64,000 bases of DNA from contig NZ_BMRT01000010.1 of assembly GCF_014648775.1 (NCBI RefSeq), forward strand, positions 62,001 through 126,000. The letters are read 5' to 3'. Under the pieces are notes generated by a model that was not told where the DNA came from, ran no database searches, and saw only the letters and a program-made list of their open reading frames with translations. Every line of letters starts with the position of its first letter. Position 1 is the first letter of the stretch. The position numbers and the translations under genes are program-made. The DNA comes from Streptomyces abikoensis (GTDB lineage Bacteria; Actinomycetota; Actinomycetes; Streptomycetales; Streptomycetaceae). Positions 44,799 to 53,370 of the stretch are shown here, piece by piece.

Positions 44799-45263
44799 TC
44801 AGTCCCGGACCTCGACGAGGAACTCGACCTCGACGGGGGCGTCCAGCGGCAGCACCGCCACGCCCACGGCCGAACGGGCGTGCACGCCCTTCTCGCCCAG
44901 GATCTCGCCCAGCAGCTCGCTGGCGCCGTTGAGGACGCCCGGCTGCCCGGTGAAGTCCGGCGCGGAGGCCACGAAGCCGACCACCTTGACCACGCGGACG
45001 ATCTTGTCCAGGTCACCGATGACGGACTTCACGGCGGCCAGGCCGTTGAGCGCGCAGCGCGCCGCCAGCTCCTTGGCCTGCTCGGGGCTGACCTCGGCAC
45101 CGACCTTGCCGGTCACGGGGATCGCCCCGTCGACCATCGGCAGCTGACCGGCGGTGTGGACGTACGAGCCGCTGCGCACGGCCGGCTGGTACGTGGCCAG
45201 CGGCGGCACGACGTCGGGCAGGGTCAGCCCGAGCTCGGCGATCCGGTCCTCGACCGCGGTCAC
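44799..45263 (-). CDS. RidA/YjgF family protein
   Basis: 154 residues from GTG 45263, overlapping the DUF4177 stop as GTGA. RidA features: TAGQLPMVDGAIPVTGKVGAEVS, ARCALNGLAAVKSVIGDLDKIVRVVKVVGFV and the C-terminal VAVLPLDAPVEVEFLVEV. RidA-type proteins deaminate reactive enamines/imines. A short 18-bp tandem repeat lies at and after the 3' end (about 44771-44814). Confidence 0.9.
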   Translation of the reverse strand: MTAVEDRIAELGLTLPDVVPPLATYQPAVRSGSYVHTAGQLPMVDGAIPVTGKVGAEVSPEQAKELAARCALNGLAAVKSVIGDLDKIVRVVKVVGFVASAPDFTGQPGVLNGASELLGEILGEKGVHARSAVGVAVLPLDAPVEVEFLVEVRD

Positions 45264-45421
45264 GACTTCTCCCGCTTGAGGTAGGCCACGAGCTGCTCGG
45301 GGTTGTTCGGCCCCGGCACGACCTGGACCAGCTCCCAGCCGTCCTCGCCCCAGGTGTCCAGAATCTGCTTGGTCGCGTGCACGAGCAGCGGCACGGTGGC
45401 GTATTCCCACTTCTTGGTCAT
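45260..45421 (-). CDS. DUF4177 small protein
   Basis: 53 residues from ATG 45421 (MTKKWEYATVPLLVHATKQIL). The pattern W-E-Y-x-x-x-P...L-D-x-W-G-E-D-G-W-E-L-V is the DUF4177 signature. Function unknown. First gene of the RidA operon and divergent from the ArsA-type gene. Confidence 0.88.
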   Translation of the reverse strand: MTKKWEYATVPLLVHATKQILDTWGEDGWELVQVVPGPNNPEQLVAYLKREKS

Positions 45422-45429
45422 GGGCCCGA

Positions 45430-45479
45430 CTGTAATGCCTGATACCGGCGACCTCTGTAACGCCTGATACCGACGGCCT
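45430..45479. repeat. 25-bp tandem duplication in a divergent promoter region
   Basis: Copies 45430-45454 and 45455-45479 match at 22 of 25 positions, both containing CTGTAA and GCCTGATACCG. Between the DUF4177 and ArsA starts, so it could duplicate an operator. Confidence 0.6.
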
Positions 45480-45518
45480 CGTGCGTAGCCCGCGCGGCGA
45501 CTGGTTAGGCTCCGCATC

Positions 45519-46541
45519 ATGAGCAGGCTCCATGTCGTCAGCGGCAAGGGCGGTACCGGCAAGACCACGGTGGCCGCGGCCCTCGCACTCGCCCTCGCGG
45601 CCGAGGGGAAGCGGGCGCTGCTGGTCGAGGTCGAAGGCAGACAGGGCATCGCGCAGCTCTTCGAGGCGGAGGCGCTGCCCTACGAGGAACGGAAGATCGC
45701 CGTCGCGCCGGGCGGGGGCGAGGTGTACGCGCTCGCCATCGACGCCGAACGGGCGCTCCTCGACTACCTCCAGATGTTCTACAAGCTCGGCAGCGCCGGC
45801 CGGGCACTGAAGAAGATCGGCGCGATCGACTTCGCGACGACCATCGCGCCGGGCCTGCGGGATGTCCTGCTCACCGGCAAGGCGTGCGAGGCGGTGCGCC
45901 GCAAGGACCGCACGGGCCGCTTCGTCTACGACTACGTGGTCATGGACGCGCCGCCCACCGGGCGGGTCACGCGCTTCCTCAACGTCAACGACGAGGTCGC
46001 CGGGCTGGCCCGGATCGGGCCGATCCACAATCAGGCGCAGGCCGTGATGCGGGTCCTCAAGTCACCGGAGACAGCGGTGCACTTCGTGACGCTGCTGGAG
46101 GAGATGCCGGTCCAGGAGACCGCGGACGGCATCGCGGAACTGCGGGCCGCGGGGCTGCCGGTCGGCGGCGTGGTGATCAACATGGTGCGGCCCGAGATCC
46201 TCGACGAGACGGCCGTGGAGGCCGCCGCCAACGGCAGGCGCCCGGAGGTCGCGCGCGCCCTCGCGTACGCCTTGGAGCGCACGGGCTCCGGTGGCGCACG
46301 GCGCGCGGGGCTCGCCGAACCGCTCGTCGACCCCCTGCTGCGGCAGGCGCGCGAGCACACCGAGCGGCTGGCCCTGGAGCACCGGGGGCGTGCGGACGTG
46401 GCACGGCTGGGCCTGCCCACGTACGAACTCGAGCTGCTCGGCGACGGGGTGGACCTGGCGGGGCTGTACCGCATGGCGCGCGAGCTGAGGAAGCAGTTCG
46501 CGCGGGGAGAGGCGAGCGAGCGACAGGGAGTGAGCGGGTGA
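45519..46541 (+). CDS. ArsA/GET3-type ATPase, first of pair
   Basis: About 340 residues. Deviant Walker A is VVSGKGGTGKTTVAAALA, with VVMDAPPTGRVTRFLNV as the switch/Walker B region. No arsenic transporter or metal-binding cysteines are nearby, so the old 'ion-transporting ATPase' label is doubtful; actinobacterial pairs of such ATPases next to wblA have unknown clients. The stop overlaps the second ATPase as GTGA. Confidence 0.88.
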   Translation: MSRLHVVSGKGGTGKTTVAAALALALAAEGKRALLVEVEGRQGIAQLFEAEALPYEERKIAVAPGGGEVYALAIDAERALLDYLQMFYKLGSAGRALKKIGAIDFATTIAPGLRDVLLTGKACEAVRRKDRTGRFVYDYVVMDAPPTGRVTRFLNVNDEVAGLARIGPIHNQAQAVMRVLKSPETAVHFVTLLEEMPVQETADGIAELRAAGLPVGGVVINMVRPEILDETAVEAAANGRRPEVARALAYALERTGSGGARRAGLAEPLVDPLLRQAREHTERLALEHRGRADVARLGLPTYELELLGDGVDLAGLYRMARELRKQFARGEASERQGVSG

Positions 46542-48253
46542 GCGTGGAACCGGCGGCGGAGCCGCTCGGCATAGACCCGATCCTGGACGACCCGCGCACC
46601 CGCATCGTGGTGTGCTGCGGCTCCGGCGGCGTCGGCAAGACCACGACCGCGGCGGCCCTGGGCCTGCGCGCGGCCGAGCGCGGCCGGAGGGTCGTCGTCC
46701 TCACCATCGACCCGGCCCGCCGGCTGGCGCAGTCGATGGGGATCGACGAGCTCGACAACGTCCCCCGCCGGGTGCCCGGGATCGACGGCTCCGCCGGCGG
46801 CGAACTGCACGCCATGATGCTCGACATGAAGCGGACCTTCGACGAGATAGTCGAGGCGCACGCCGACGAGGACCGCGCGCGGGCGATCCTGGAGAACCCC
46901 TTCTACCAGTCCCTGTCGGCCGGCTTCGCGGGCACGCAGGAGTACATGGCCATGGAGAAGCTCGGCCAGCTCCGCGCCCGGGACGAGTGGGACCTCATCG
47001 TCGTCGACACCCCGCCGAGCCGTTCGGCGCTGGACTTCCTGGACGCTCCGGGCCGGCTGGGCTCGTTCCTGGACGGCAAGTTCATCAAGGTGCTGATGGC
47101 GCCCGCGAAGATCGGCGGCCGGGCCGGGATGAAGTTCCTGGGCGTGGGCATGTCGGTGATGAGCGGCCCCCTGAACAAACTGATGGGCGCCCAACTCCTG
47201 CGGGACGTACAGACCTTCGTCGCCGCGATGGACACCATGTTCGGCGGATTCCGTACCCGTGCCGATGCCACGTACCGGCTGCTGCAAGCGCCGGGTACGG
47301 CCTTCCTGGTCGTCGCCGCGCCGGAGCGGGACGCGCTGCGGGAAGCCGCCTACTTCGTCGAGCGGCTGGCGGCGGAGCGGATGCCGCTGGCCGGGCTGGT
47401 GCTCAACCGCGTGCACGGCAGCGGGGCGGCGGGGCTCTCCGCGGAGCGCGCCCTCGCCGCGGCGGAGGCGCTCGCGGACGGATCGGCGGACGGATCGGCG
47501 GACGGCTCGACGGACGGCTCGACGGACGTCGGCGGCGGCCCGGCGGGAGGGCCCTCGGGAGGGGCTCCGGAATACGCAGAAAATCTTGACGGCGACGGCA
47601 TTGTGGATCGTGGCAGCGGGCAGGCTGGCTCACGTACCGCCGGCGACCCTGGCACCCTCACTCCCACGGACACGTCCTCTCCCGAGAGCGGCTTCCCCCA
47701 GCCCGCCGCGTCCGCAGGAACGAGCGCCTCGGTGGCCTCCGCGCCGGTGACCTCCGCATCGGCGGCCTCGGCATCGGTGCCGCGACCCGCAGGGGAAACC
47801 GACCCCGTCGCGGATTCGGGTTCCCCTACGGATTCCGCCATGTCCGCGGCGTCGTCGTCCGCGGCGTCGTCCTCGGCGTCCCCGGCACGGATCGCCGCCG
47901 GGCTGCTGCGGCTGCACGCCGAGCGCATGCAGGTGCTCGCCCGCGAGCGGCGCACGCGCGACCGCTTCACCGCGCTGCATCCCGAGGTCCCGGTTGCCGA
48001 GGTCGCCGCGCTGCCCGGCGACGTCCACGACCTGGCGGGGCTGCGGGCGATCGGCGACCGCCTCGCGGACCAGACGGGCGGGCAGACAGACGGCCAGGCG
48101 GACGATCAGACGAGCAGTCAGGCGGATGGCCGGCCGGACGGCCAGGTGGACAGCGGCGCGGAAAGTACCGATGAGGGTACCGACGCAGGTACCGGCGATG
48201 CCGCCGTGGAGGGTGCCGGGGGCGCCGACGAGGGCACGTCCGCATCGCGCTGA
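46538..48253 (+). CDS. ArsA/GET3-type ATPase, second of pair, with long low-complexity insertion
   Basis: About 571 residues from GTG 46538. Walker A is CCGSGGVGKTTTAAALG, then TIDPARRLAQSMG and VVDTPPSRSALDFLDAP. The ATPase fold is interrupted after ERALAAAEALADG by some 130 residues of Ser/Asp/Thr/Ala repeats (ADGSADGSTDGSTD and similar), resumes at AAGLLRLHAERMQVLARERRTRDRF, and ends in another repetitive Gln/Asp/Gly tail (GQTDGQADDQ). These expansions look recent and unstructured. It probably works as a heterodimer with the first ATPase. Confidence 0.87.
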   Translation: MSVEPAAEPLGIDPILDDPRTRIVVCCGSGGVGKTTTAAALGLRAAERGRRVVVLTIDPARRLAQSMGIDELDNVPRRVPGIDGSAGGELHAMMLDMKRTFDEIVEAHADEDRARAILENPFYQSLSAGFAGTQEYMAMEKLGQLRARDEWDLIVVDTPPSRSALDFLDAPGRLGSFLDGKFIKVLMAPAKIGGRAGMKFLGVGMSVMSGPLNKLMGAQLLRDVQTFVAAMDTMFGGFRTRADATYRLLQAPGTAFLVVAAPERDALREAAYFVERLAAERMPLAGLVLNRVHGSGAAGLSAERALAAAEALADGSADGSADGSTDGSTDVGGGPAGGPSGGAPEYAENLDGDGIVDRGSGQAGSRTAGDPGTLTPTDTSSPESGFPQPAASAGTSASVASAPVTSASAASASVPRPAGETDPVADSGSPTDSAMSAASSSAASSSASPARIAAGLLRLHAERMQVLARERRTRDRFTALHPEVPVAEVAALPGDVHDLAGLRAIGDRLADQTGGQTDGQADDQTSSQADGRPDGQVDSGAESTDEGTDAGTGDAAVEGAGGADEGTSASR

Positions 48254-48466
48254 GGGGGCGCGGCGCCGGAGCCGTGCAGCGCCGCGTCGAAGGCCGTCCG
48301 CACGCGGGCGGTCGTACCGTCACCGTCGGGCCGTCACCGTCGTACGGCCACCACCGCTCCGCGGCGGACCGCTCCGCGTGTGGGGGGGCGTAGGGGCACC
48401 CCGCCGGACGTCCAGGCCGACCTCTGGGCTGCCGGCCCCGTCGGCCTACGGCGGTGCGTGCGCCCG

Positions 48467-48802
48467 CTAGCCGACGGCCGCGTACTCGTCGTACTCGGGC
48501 TCGCCCAGCGGCAGGATGCCGGCGCCGCGCTCGTACTCCGTTCGAGCGGTCTCCAGGAGCCTGCGCCACGACGTGACCGTGGGGCGGCGCCGCAGCAGGG
48601 CGCGCCGCTCGCGCTCGGTCATGCCTCCCCAGACACCGAACTCGACGCGGTTGTCCAGCGCGTCGGCCAGGCACTCGGTGCGCACCGGACAGCCGGTGCA
48701 GACCGCCTTCGCCCTGTTCTGCGCTGCGCCCTGAACGAATAGTTCATCCGGATCGGTCGTGCGGCAGGCGGCCTGCGCACTCCAGTCGGTTACCCAGCCC
48801 AT
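48467..48802 (-). CDS. wblA: WhiB-like regulator WblA
   Basis: 111 residues from ATG 48802 (MGWVTDWSAQAACRT); the longer frame to 48859 is rejected by comparison with S. coelicolor WblA. The four [4Fe-4S] ligands are Cys13, Cys35, Cys38 and Cys44, followed by the GVWGG turn and the basic ERERRALLRRR segment. WblA promotes the switch of aerial hyphae to sporulation and represses many antibiotic pathways in Streptomyces. Divergent from the PBP gene across a long upstream region, as in S. coelicolor. Confidence 0.96.
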   Translation of the reverse strand: MGWVTDWSAQAACRTTDPDELFVQGAAQNRAKAVCTGCPVRTECLADALDNRVEFGVWGGMTERERRALLRRRPTVTSWRRLLETARTEYERGAGILPLGEPEYDEYAAVG

Positions 48803-49187
48803 GCTGGCGCCGTCCTCTCCCGAATCGAGGCTCCCCCACGGCGGCAGCGGCATATTCACCGTTGCCAGTTGAGGACGTTACGGAAGGCGGACAGGGGGCA
48901 ACACCCCCTTCGGGCCCAATCTTGAATGGCCCGAACGGACTATGCGTATGCGGCAGATCACCCAACGGAGTGAGCCGACGACATCACGGACCATTCCCTC
49001 CATAGAGGGGTGATCCACCCACCCCTCGACGGACAACGAGGGACGTAAGAGGCAATACGGACACCTCTCATCACTCACAAGAGTGAGAGTGCAGGTGATG
49101 CGGGGGAGCATCGCCGTGACTGGCGTGAAACAGCGTAGGCGAACACACCTGCGTCTGTCCGCCGAATGAGAACGTAGGCTTCCCCCC
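48803..49187. promoter_or_regulatory. Divergent wblA / PBP regulatory region
   Basis: 385 bp without a credible gene. A dyad TCACTC-ACAA-GAGTGA sits at 49071-49086, and the surroundings are A/T-richer than average. It must contain the promoters of wblA and the PBP gene; specific regulator sites cannot be assigned. Confidence 0.5.
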
Positions 49188-51527
49188 ATGGCTATGAAGC
49201 GCTCGGACGAGGGCCCCTCCAGGGCCCGACAGGCCGCGAAGTTCCTCAGTGTCAGCGTGCTTTCGGGCGTGGTGCTGGCAGGTCTGGCCCTACCGGGCAT
49301 CGGCGCTTTCGGCCTGGTGGCCAAGGGCACGGTCGAGGGGTTCGACGAGATCCCCGCCAACCTCAAGACGCCGCCGCTGAGCCAGCGCACCACCATCCTC
49401 GACGCCGAGGGCGGCGAGATAGCGAAGGTCTACTCCCGCGACCGCACCGTGGTGCCGCTGAACGACATCTCGCCCTACATGCGTCAGGCGATCGTCGACA
49501 TCGAGGACGCGCGCTACTACCAGCACGGCGCGATCGACCTCAAGGGCGTGCTCCGCGCGGCCAACAAGAACGCCCAGTCCGGCGGCGTCTCCGAGGGTGC
49601 CTCGACCCTCACCCAGCAGTACGTCAAGAACGTCTTCGTCGAGGAGGCGGGCGACGACCCCGAGAAGGTCGCCGTGGCCACCCAGCAGACGATCGGCCGC
49701 AAGGTCAAGGAGCTGAAGTTCGCCATCCAGGTCGAGAAGGAGCTCGGCAAGGACCGCATCCTCAACAACTATCTGAACATCACCTTCTTCGGGCAGCAGG
49801 CCTACGGGGTCGAGGCCGCCTCCCAGCGCTACTTCAGCAAGCACGCCAAGGACCTCACCCTGGGCGAGTCCGCGCTGCTGGCCGGCACCGTCCAGTCGCC
49901 CAGCCGCTACGACCCGGTCTACGCGCCCAAGGAGGCGACCAAGCGGCGGAACACCGTCCTCCAGCGCATGGCCGAGCTGAAGCACATCACCCCGGCGCAG
50001 GCGGCCGCCGAGCAGGCCAAGCCGTTGGAGCTGAAGGTCAGCCGCCCCAAGAGCGGCTGCATCACCGCCGTCAACGGCGCGGGCTTCTTCTGCGACTACG
50101 TCCGTGAGACGTTCCTCAACGACCCGGTCTTCGGCAAGACGAAGGAGGCCCGGGCCAAGCGCTGGAACGAGGGCGGCCTGGTCATCCGCACCACGCTCGA
50201 CCCGCAGACGCAGAAGTCCGTGCAGAAGTCGATCACCGATCACGTCTACCAGAGCGACTCGGTGGCCACCGCCGTCTCGATCGTCCAGCCCGGCACGGGC
50301 AAGATCCTCGGCATGGGCCAGTCGCGCCCGTACGGCTTCGGCGACCACATGACGCAGATCAACCTCTCCGCCGACAAGGCCATGGGCGGCTCGAACTACG
50401 GCTTCCAGGTGGGCTCGACCTTCAAGCCGATCCTCGCGGCCGCCGCGCTCGAGCAGGGCATCTCGCCGTACAAGACGTACTCCTCGCCGTTCCGGATGCC
50501 GTATCCGGACGAGGTCGAGACGTGCGGCAAGGCGTGGAAGAACAGCGGCGGCGAGATGGTCCAGAACGAGAACCGCAGCGAGGTCGGCCCGTACGGGATG
50601 AAGGAGGCGACCGCCAAGTCGGTCAACACCTACTTCATCCAGATGATCGAGGACACCGGTGTCTGCCCGGTGATCAAGATGGCGGACAAGATGGGCATCA
50701 AGCCCGCCGCCGGCGGCAAGTTCGAGCAGGTCCCGTCGATCGCGCTCGGCACCGAGGGCCTCTCCCCCCTCACCATGGCCTCCGCCTACGCGACCTTCGC
50801 CAACCACGGCACGTACTGCACCCCCGTCATCGTCGAGTCGGCCACCGGCCCCGACGGCAAGAACCTGCGGGTGCCCAAGACGAAGTGCTCGCGCGCGATG
50901 TCCGAGCAGACCGCCGACACCGTCAACACCCTCCTTCAGGGAGTGGTCGAGGACGGCACCGGTAAGGAAGCCGGCCTCAGCGGCCGGGACAGCGCGGGCA
51001 AGACGGGTACGACGGACGAGCGCCGGGCCGCCTGGTTCGTCGGCTACACCCCGAACATGGCCGGCGCCGTCTGGGTCGGCGGCCCCGGCGCCAAGGGCGT
51101 CGAGATGGAGAACATCACCATCGGTGGCGTCTACCACGACAAGGTCTACGGTGCCGACACTCCCGGCCCCATCTGGCGTGACGCCATGACCGGCGCGCTC
51201 GAGGGCAAGGACGCGCCGACCTTCGGCACCGTCCCGATGCCGGGCACCGACAAGGGCTCCGGTGGTGGCTCCACTGCCGGCACCGGTGGCTCCGGCGGTG
51301 ACGACAAGCGCGGCAACGGCCGCGGCGGCCGCAAGCCGGGCAAGCCCGGCGGCGGCAAGCCCGGTGCGGGGGGCAAGCCCGGCACCGAGCCGGGTGCCCA
51401 GACGGGCGGGCAGCCGGGCGGCCAGCCCGGTGACACCACCGGCGACGGCAAGCCGGACACGCCGACGACGCCCGGCGGGGCGGCCCAGGGCGTGATCGCC
51501 GGCCCGGCCGGCGGGCAGCAGCAGTAG
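49188..51527 (+). CDS. Class A penicillin-binding protein
   Basis: About 779 residues. One N-terminal membrane anchor (VSVLSGVVLAGLALPGIGAFGLV). The GT51 transglycosylase includes IEDARYYQHGAIDLKGVLRA, GASTLTQQYVKN and RKVKELKFAIQVEKELGKDRILNNYLN. The transpeptidase has SxxK in GSTFKPIL, SVN and KTGTTDERRAAWFVGYTP. The last 100 residues are a Gly/Pro/Lys-rich tail, common in Streptomyces PBPs. Peptidoglycan polymerisation and cross-linking outside the membrane. ATG 49188 or 49194. Confidence 0.95.
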   Translation: MAMKRSDEGPSRARQAAKFLSVSVLSGVVLAGLALPGIGAFGLVAKGTVEGFDEIPANLKTPPLSQRTTILDAEGGEIAKVYSRDRTVVPLNDISPYMRQAIVDIEDARYYQHGAIDLKGVLRAANKNAQSGGVSEGASTLTQQYVKNVFVEEAGDDPEKVAVATQQTIGRKVKELKFAIQVEKELGKDRILNNYLNITFFGQQAYGVEAASQRYFSKHAKDLTLGESALLAGTVQSPSRYDPVYAPKEATKRRNTVLQRMAELKHITPAQAAAEQAKPLELKVSRPKSGCITAVNGAGFFCDYVRETFLNDPVFGKTKEARAKRWNEGGLVIRTTLDPQTQKSVQKSITDHVYQSDSVATAVSIVQPGTGKILGMGQSRPYGFGDHMTQINLSADKAMGGSNYGFQVGSTFKPILAAAALEQGISPYKTYSSPFRMPYPDEVETCGKAWKNSGGEMVQNENRSEVGPYGMKEATAKSVNTYFIQMIEDTGVCPVIKMADKMGIKPAAGGKFEQVPSIALGTEGLSPLTMASAYATFANHGTYCTPVIVESATGPDGKNLRVPKTKCSRAMSEQTADTVNTLLQGVVEDGTGKEAGLSGRDSAGKTGTTDERRAAWFVGYTPNMAGAVWVGGPGAKGVEMENITIGGVYHDKVYGADTPGPIWRDAMTGALEGKDAPTFGTVPMPGTDKGSGGGSTAGTGGSGGDDKRGNGRGGRKPGKPGGGKPGAGGKPGTEPGAQTGGQPGGQPGDTTGDGKPDTPTTPGGAAQGVIAGPAGGQQQ

Positions 51528-51543
51528 CCGGCGGTAAGCAGCG

Positions 51544-51586
51544 AAAAGGGGGCGCCCCGACCGAGACGGTCGGGGCGCCCCCTTTT
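51544..51586. terminator. Bidirectional terminator after the PBP gene
   Basis: Perfect 19-bp arms 51544-51562 and 51568-51586 with a GAGAC loop; A4 and T4 flank the stem, so it works in both directions for the convergent PBP and YqeY genes. Confidence 0.92.
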
Positions 51587-51631
51587 ACGTACGCGTTTAC
51601 GTAAGCGGGCTATGCGCGCACGCAGGCTGGA

Positions 51632-52096
51632 TCAGCCGACGAGCAGGCTCTTCACCGCGGCGGCGACGCGGCCGCCCTCGGCGCGGTCCCCCACCTTCGG
51701 CTTCACGATCTTCATCACGGCGCCCATGGCCTTCGGCCCCTCGGCGCCGGCCGCCTTCACCTCGGCCACGGCGTCCGCGACGATCGCGGTGAGCTCCTCG
51801 TCCGACAGCTGCTGCGGCAGGTAGCGGGCGAGCACCTCGCCCTCGGCGCGCTCACGCTCGGCGGAGTCGGCGCGGCCACCCTTGTCGAAGGCCTCGGCGG
51901 CCTCACGGCGCTTCTTCGCCTCGCGCACGATGACCTTCAGCACCTCGTCGTCGGAGAGCTCACGGGCCGTCTTGCCGGCGGTCTCCTCGTAGGCGACGGC
52001 GGACAGGGTGAGACGGAGGGTGGAGGAGGTCAGCTCGTCGCGCGCCTTGATGGCGGCCGTGAGGTCGTCGTGGAGCTTGGACTTCAGCGTGGTCAT
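51632..52096 (-). CDS. GatB/YqeY domain protein
   Basis: About 154 residues. It matches the YqeY family over its full length: LHDDLTAAIKARDELTSSTLRLTLSAV, KKRREAAEAFDKGGR, LPQQLSDEELTAIVADAV and GAVMKIVKPKVGDRAEGGRVA. Related to the tail domain of GatB that contacts tRNA; the free-standing protein has no agreed function. Convergent with the PBP gene. Confidence 0.92.
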   Translation of the reverse strand: MTTLKSKLHDDLTAAIKARDELTSSTLRLTLSAVAYEETAGKTARELSDDEVLKVIVREAKKRREAAEAFDKGGRADSAERERAEGEVLARYLPQQLSDEELTAIVADAVAEVKAAGAEGPKAMGAVMKIVKPKVGDRAEGGRVAAAVKSLLVG

Positions 52097-52320
52097 GCCG
52101 CAATCTTCGCATCCCGCCCGCTCACGCGCCCCGTATTAACCGCCGGGCGCGGACGGGGGCGGCCACCAGGCGCGACGGGGGCCCGCCACAGGGCCGACCG
52201 GCCGACACCAGCCGCCCCCCCGTCCGCGCGCCCGACCGACCGCCCGTCGACCCGACCGACCGCCCGACCGCCCGCGCGGCGTTAACTCCCTTTTGACCTC
52301 TTGGCGTCTTGACGTCTCCC

Positions 52321-52350
52321 ATGAACTCCCATGAACTCCCATGAACTCCC
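52321..52350. repeat. Three 10-bp tandem repeats upstream of the metallophosphoesterase gene
   Basis: ATGAACTCCC three times in a row, about 57-86 bp before the gene start. The rest of the gap 52097-52406 has iterated CCGACCG sequence (about 52225-52275) and no gene. Confidence 0.75.
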
Positions 52351-52406
52351 TTGGCCGCCCGGGACCATGGCCGACGCACCCCCGGCCGTCTGCGACGATG
52401 GACGAC

Positions 52407-53333
52407 ATGCGTGCGCGATACGGAGTACCCCTGGGAATCACGGCGGTCGGCGCGGCGGGCCTCGCCTACGCCGCCGGCTTCGAAGTCCGTTCCTTCCGGC
52501 TGCGACGGGTCACCGTGCCCGTCCTCCCACAGGGCATGCGACCGCTGCGGGTGCTCCAGGTGTCCGACATCCACATGGTCGGCGGCCAGCGCAAGAAGCA
52601 GCGCTGGCTCCAGTCGCTCGCCGGGCTGCGCCCCGACTTCGTGATCAACACCGGGGACAACCTCTCCGACCCGCAGGGCGTGCCCGAGACCCTCGACGCG
52701 CTCGGCCCGCTGATGAACTTCCCCGGCGCGTACGTCTTCGGCTCCAACGACTACTACGGCCCGAAGCTGCGCAACCCCGCCCGCTACCTCTTCGAGCGGG
52801 CCAGCGGGCGGCACGGCCTCAACGGCAACGCCCCGATCGTCGGCGCGATCCACAACCCGTGGGAGGAGCTGCGCGACGCCTTCGACACGGCGGGCTGGGT
52901 CAACCTCACCAACACCCGGGGCTCCCTCAAGATCGACGGGATGGAGATCGCCCTCACGGGCCTCGACGACCCGCACATCAAGCGGGACCGCTACGACCGG
53001 GTGGCCGGTGGCCCGCAGGAGGACGCCGACTTCTCCATGGGCGTCGTCCACGCCCCCTACCTGCGCGTCCTGGACGCCTTCACGGCCGACCGCTACCCGC
53101 TGATCCTCGCCGGGCACACCCACGGCGGCCAGCTGTGCATCCCCTTCTACGGCGCGCTGGTCACCAACTGCGACATCGACCCCGGCCGGGTGAAGGGCCT
53201 GTCCACCCACCGCGCGGGCGGCCACCAGTCGTACCTCCACGTCTCCGCCGGCTGCGGCACCAACCGCTACACCCCGGTCCGCTTCGCCTGCCCGCCCGAG
53301 GCCACGCTGCTCACCCTCGTCCCCCGCGACTGA
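52407..53333 (+). CDS. Membrane-anchored metallophosphoesterase
   Basis: About 308 residues from ATG 52407 (MRARYGVPLGITAVGAAG); ATGs at 52398 and 52341 are alternatives and none has a clear ribosome site. One N-terminal hydrophobic helix, then metal-binding motifs VSDIHM, NTGDNL, GSNDYY (GNHE variant with S instead of the usual His context), and AGHTHGGQ. Calcineurin-like phosphoesterase of the YkuE/YaeI type, probably at the membrane. The substrate is unknown. Confidence 0.9.
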   Translation: MRARYGVPLGITAVGAAGLAYAAGFEVRSFRLRRVTVPVLPQGMRPLRVLQVSDIHMVGGQRKKQRWLQSLAGLRPDFVINTGDNLSDPQGVPETLDALGPLMNFPGAYVFGSNDYYGPKLRNPARYLFERASGRHGLNGNAPIVGAIHNPWEELRDAFDTAGWVNLTNTRGSLKIDGMEIALTGLDDPHIKRDRYDRVAGGPQEDADFSMGVVHAPYLRVLDAFTADRYPLILAGHTHGGQLCIPFYGALVTNCDIDPGRVKGLSTHRAGGHQSYLHVSAGCGTNRYTPVRFACPPEATLLTLVPRD

Positions 53334-53370
53334 CCGGGGGCCTTCCGGAGGCCGCACGTACGGTGGGGGG

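Noticed and set aside
44767..44815. 18-bp tandem repeat at the RidA 3' end as a regulatory array
   Set aside because: It duplicates the last RidA codons (CCCGGACCTCG units) and is more simply a slippage product; too short to interpret.
49290..51137. 615-codon open frame antisense to the PBP gene
   Set aside because: No domain, Asp/Leu/Val/Gly-rich; shadow of the PBP.
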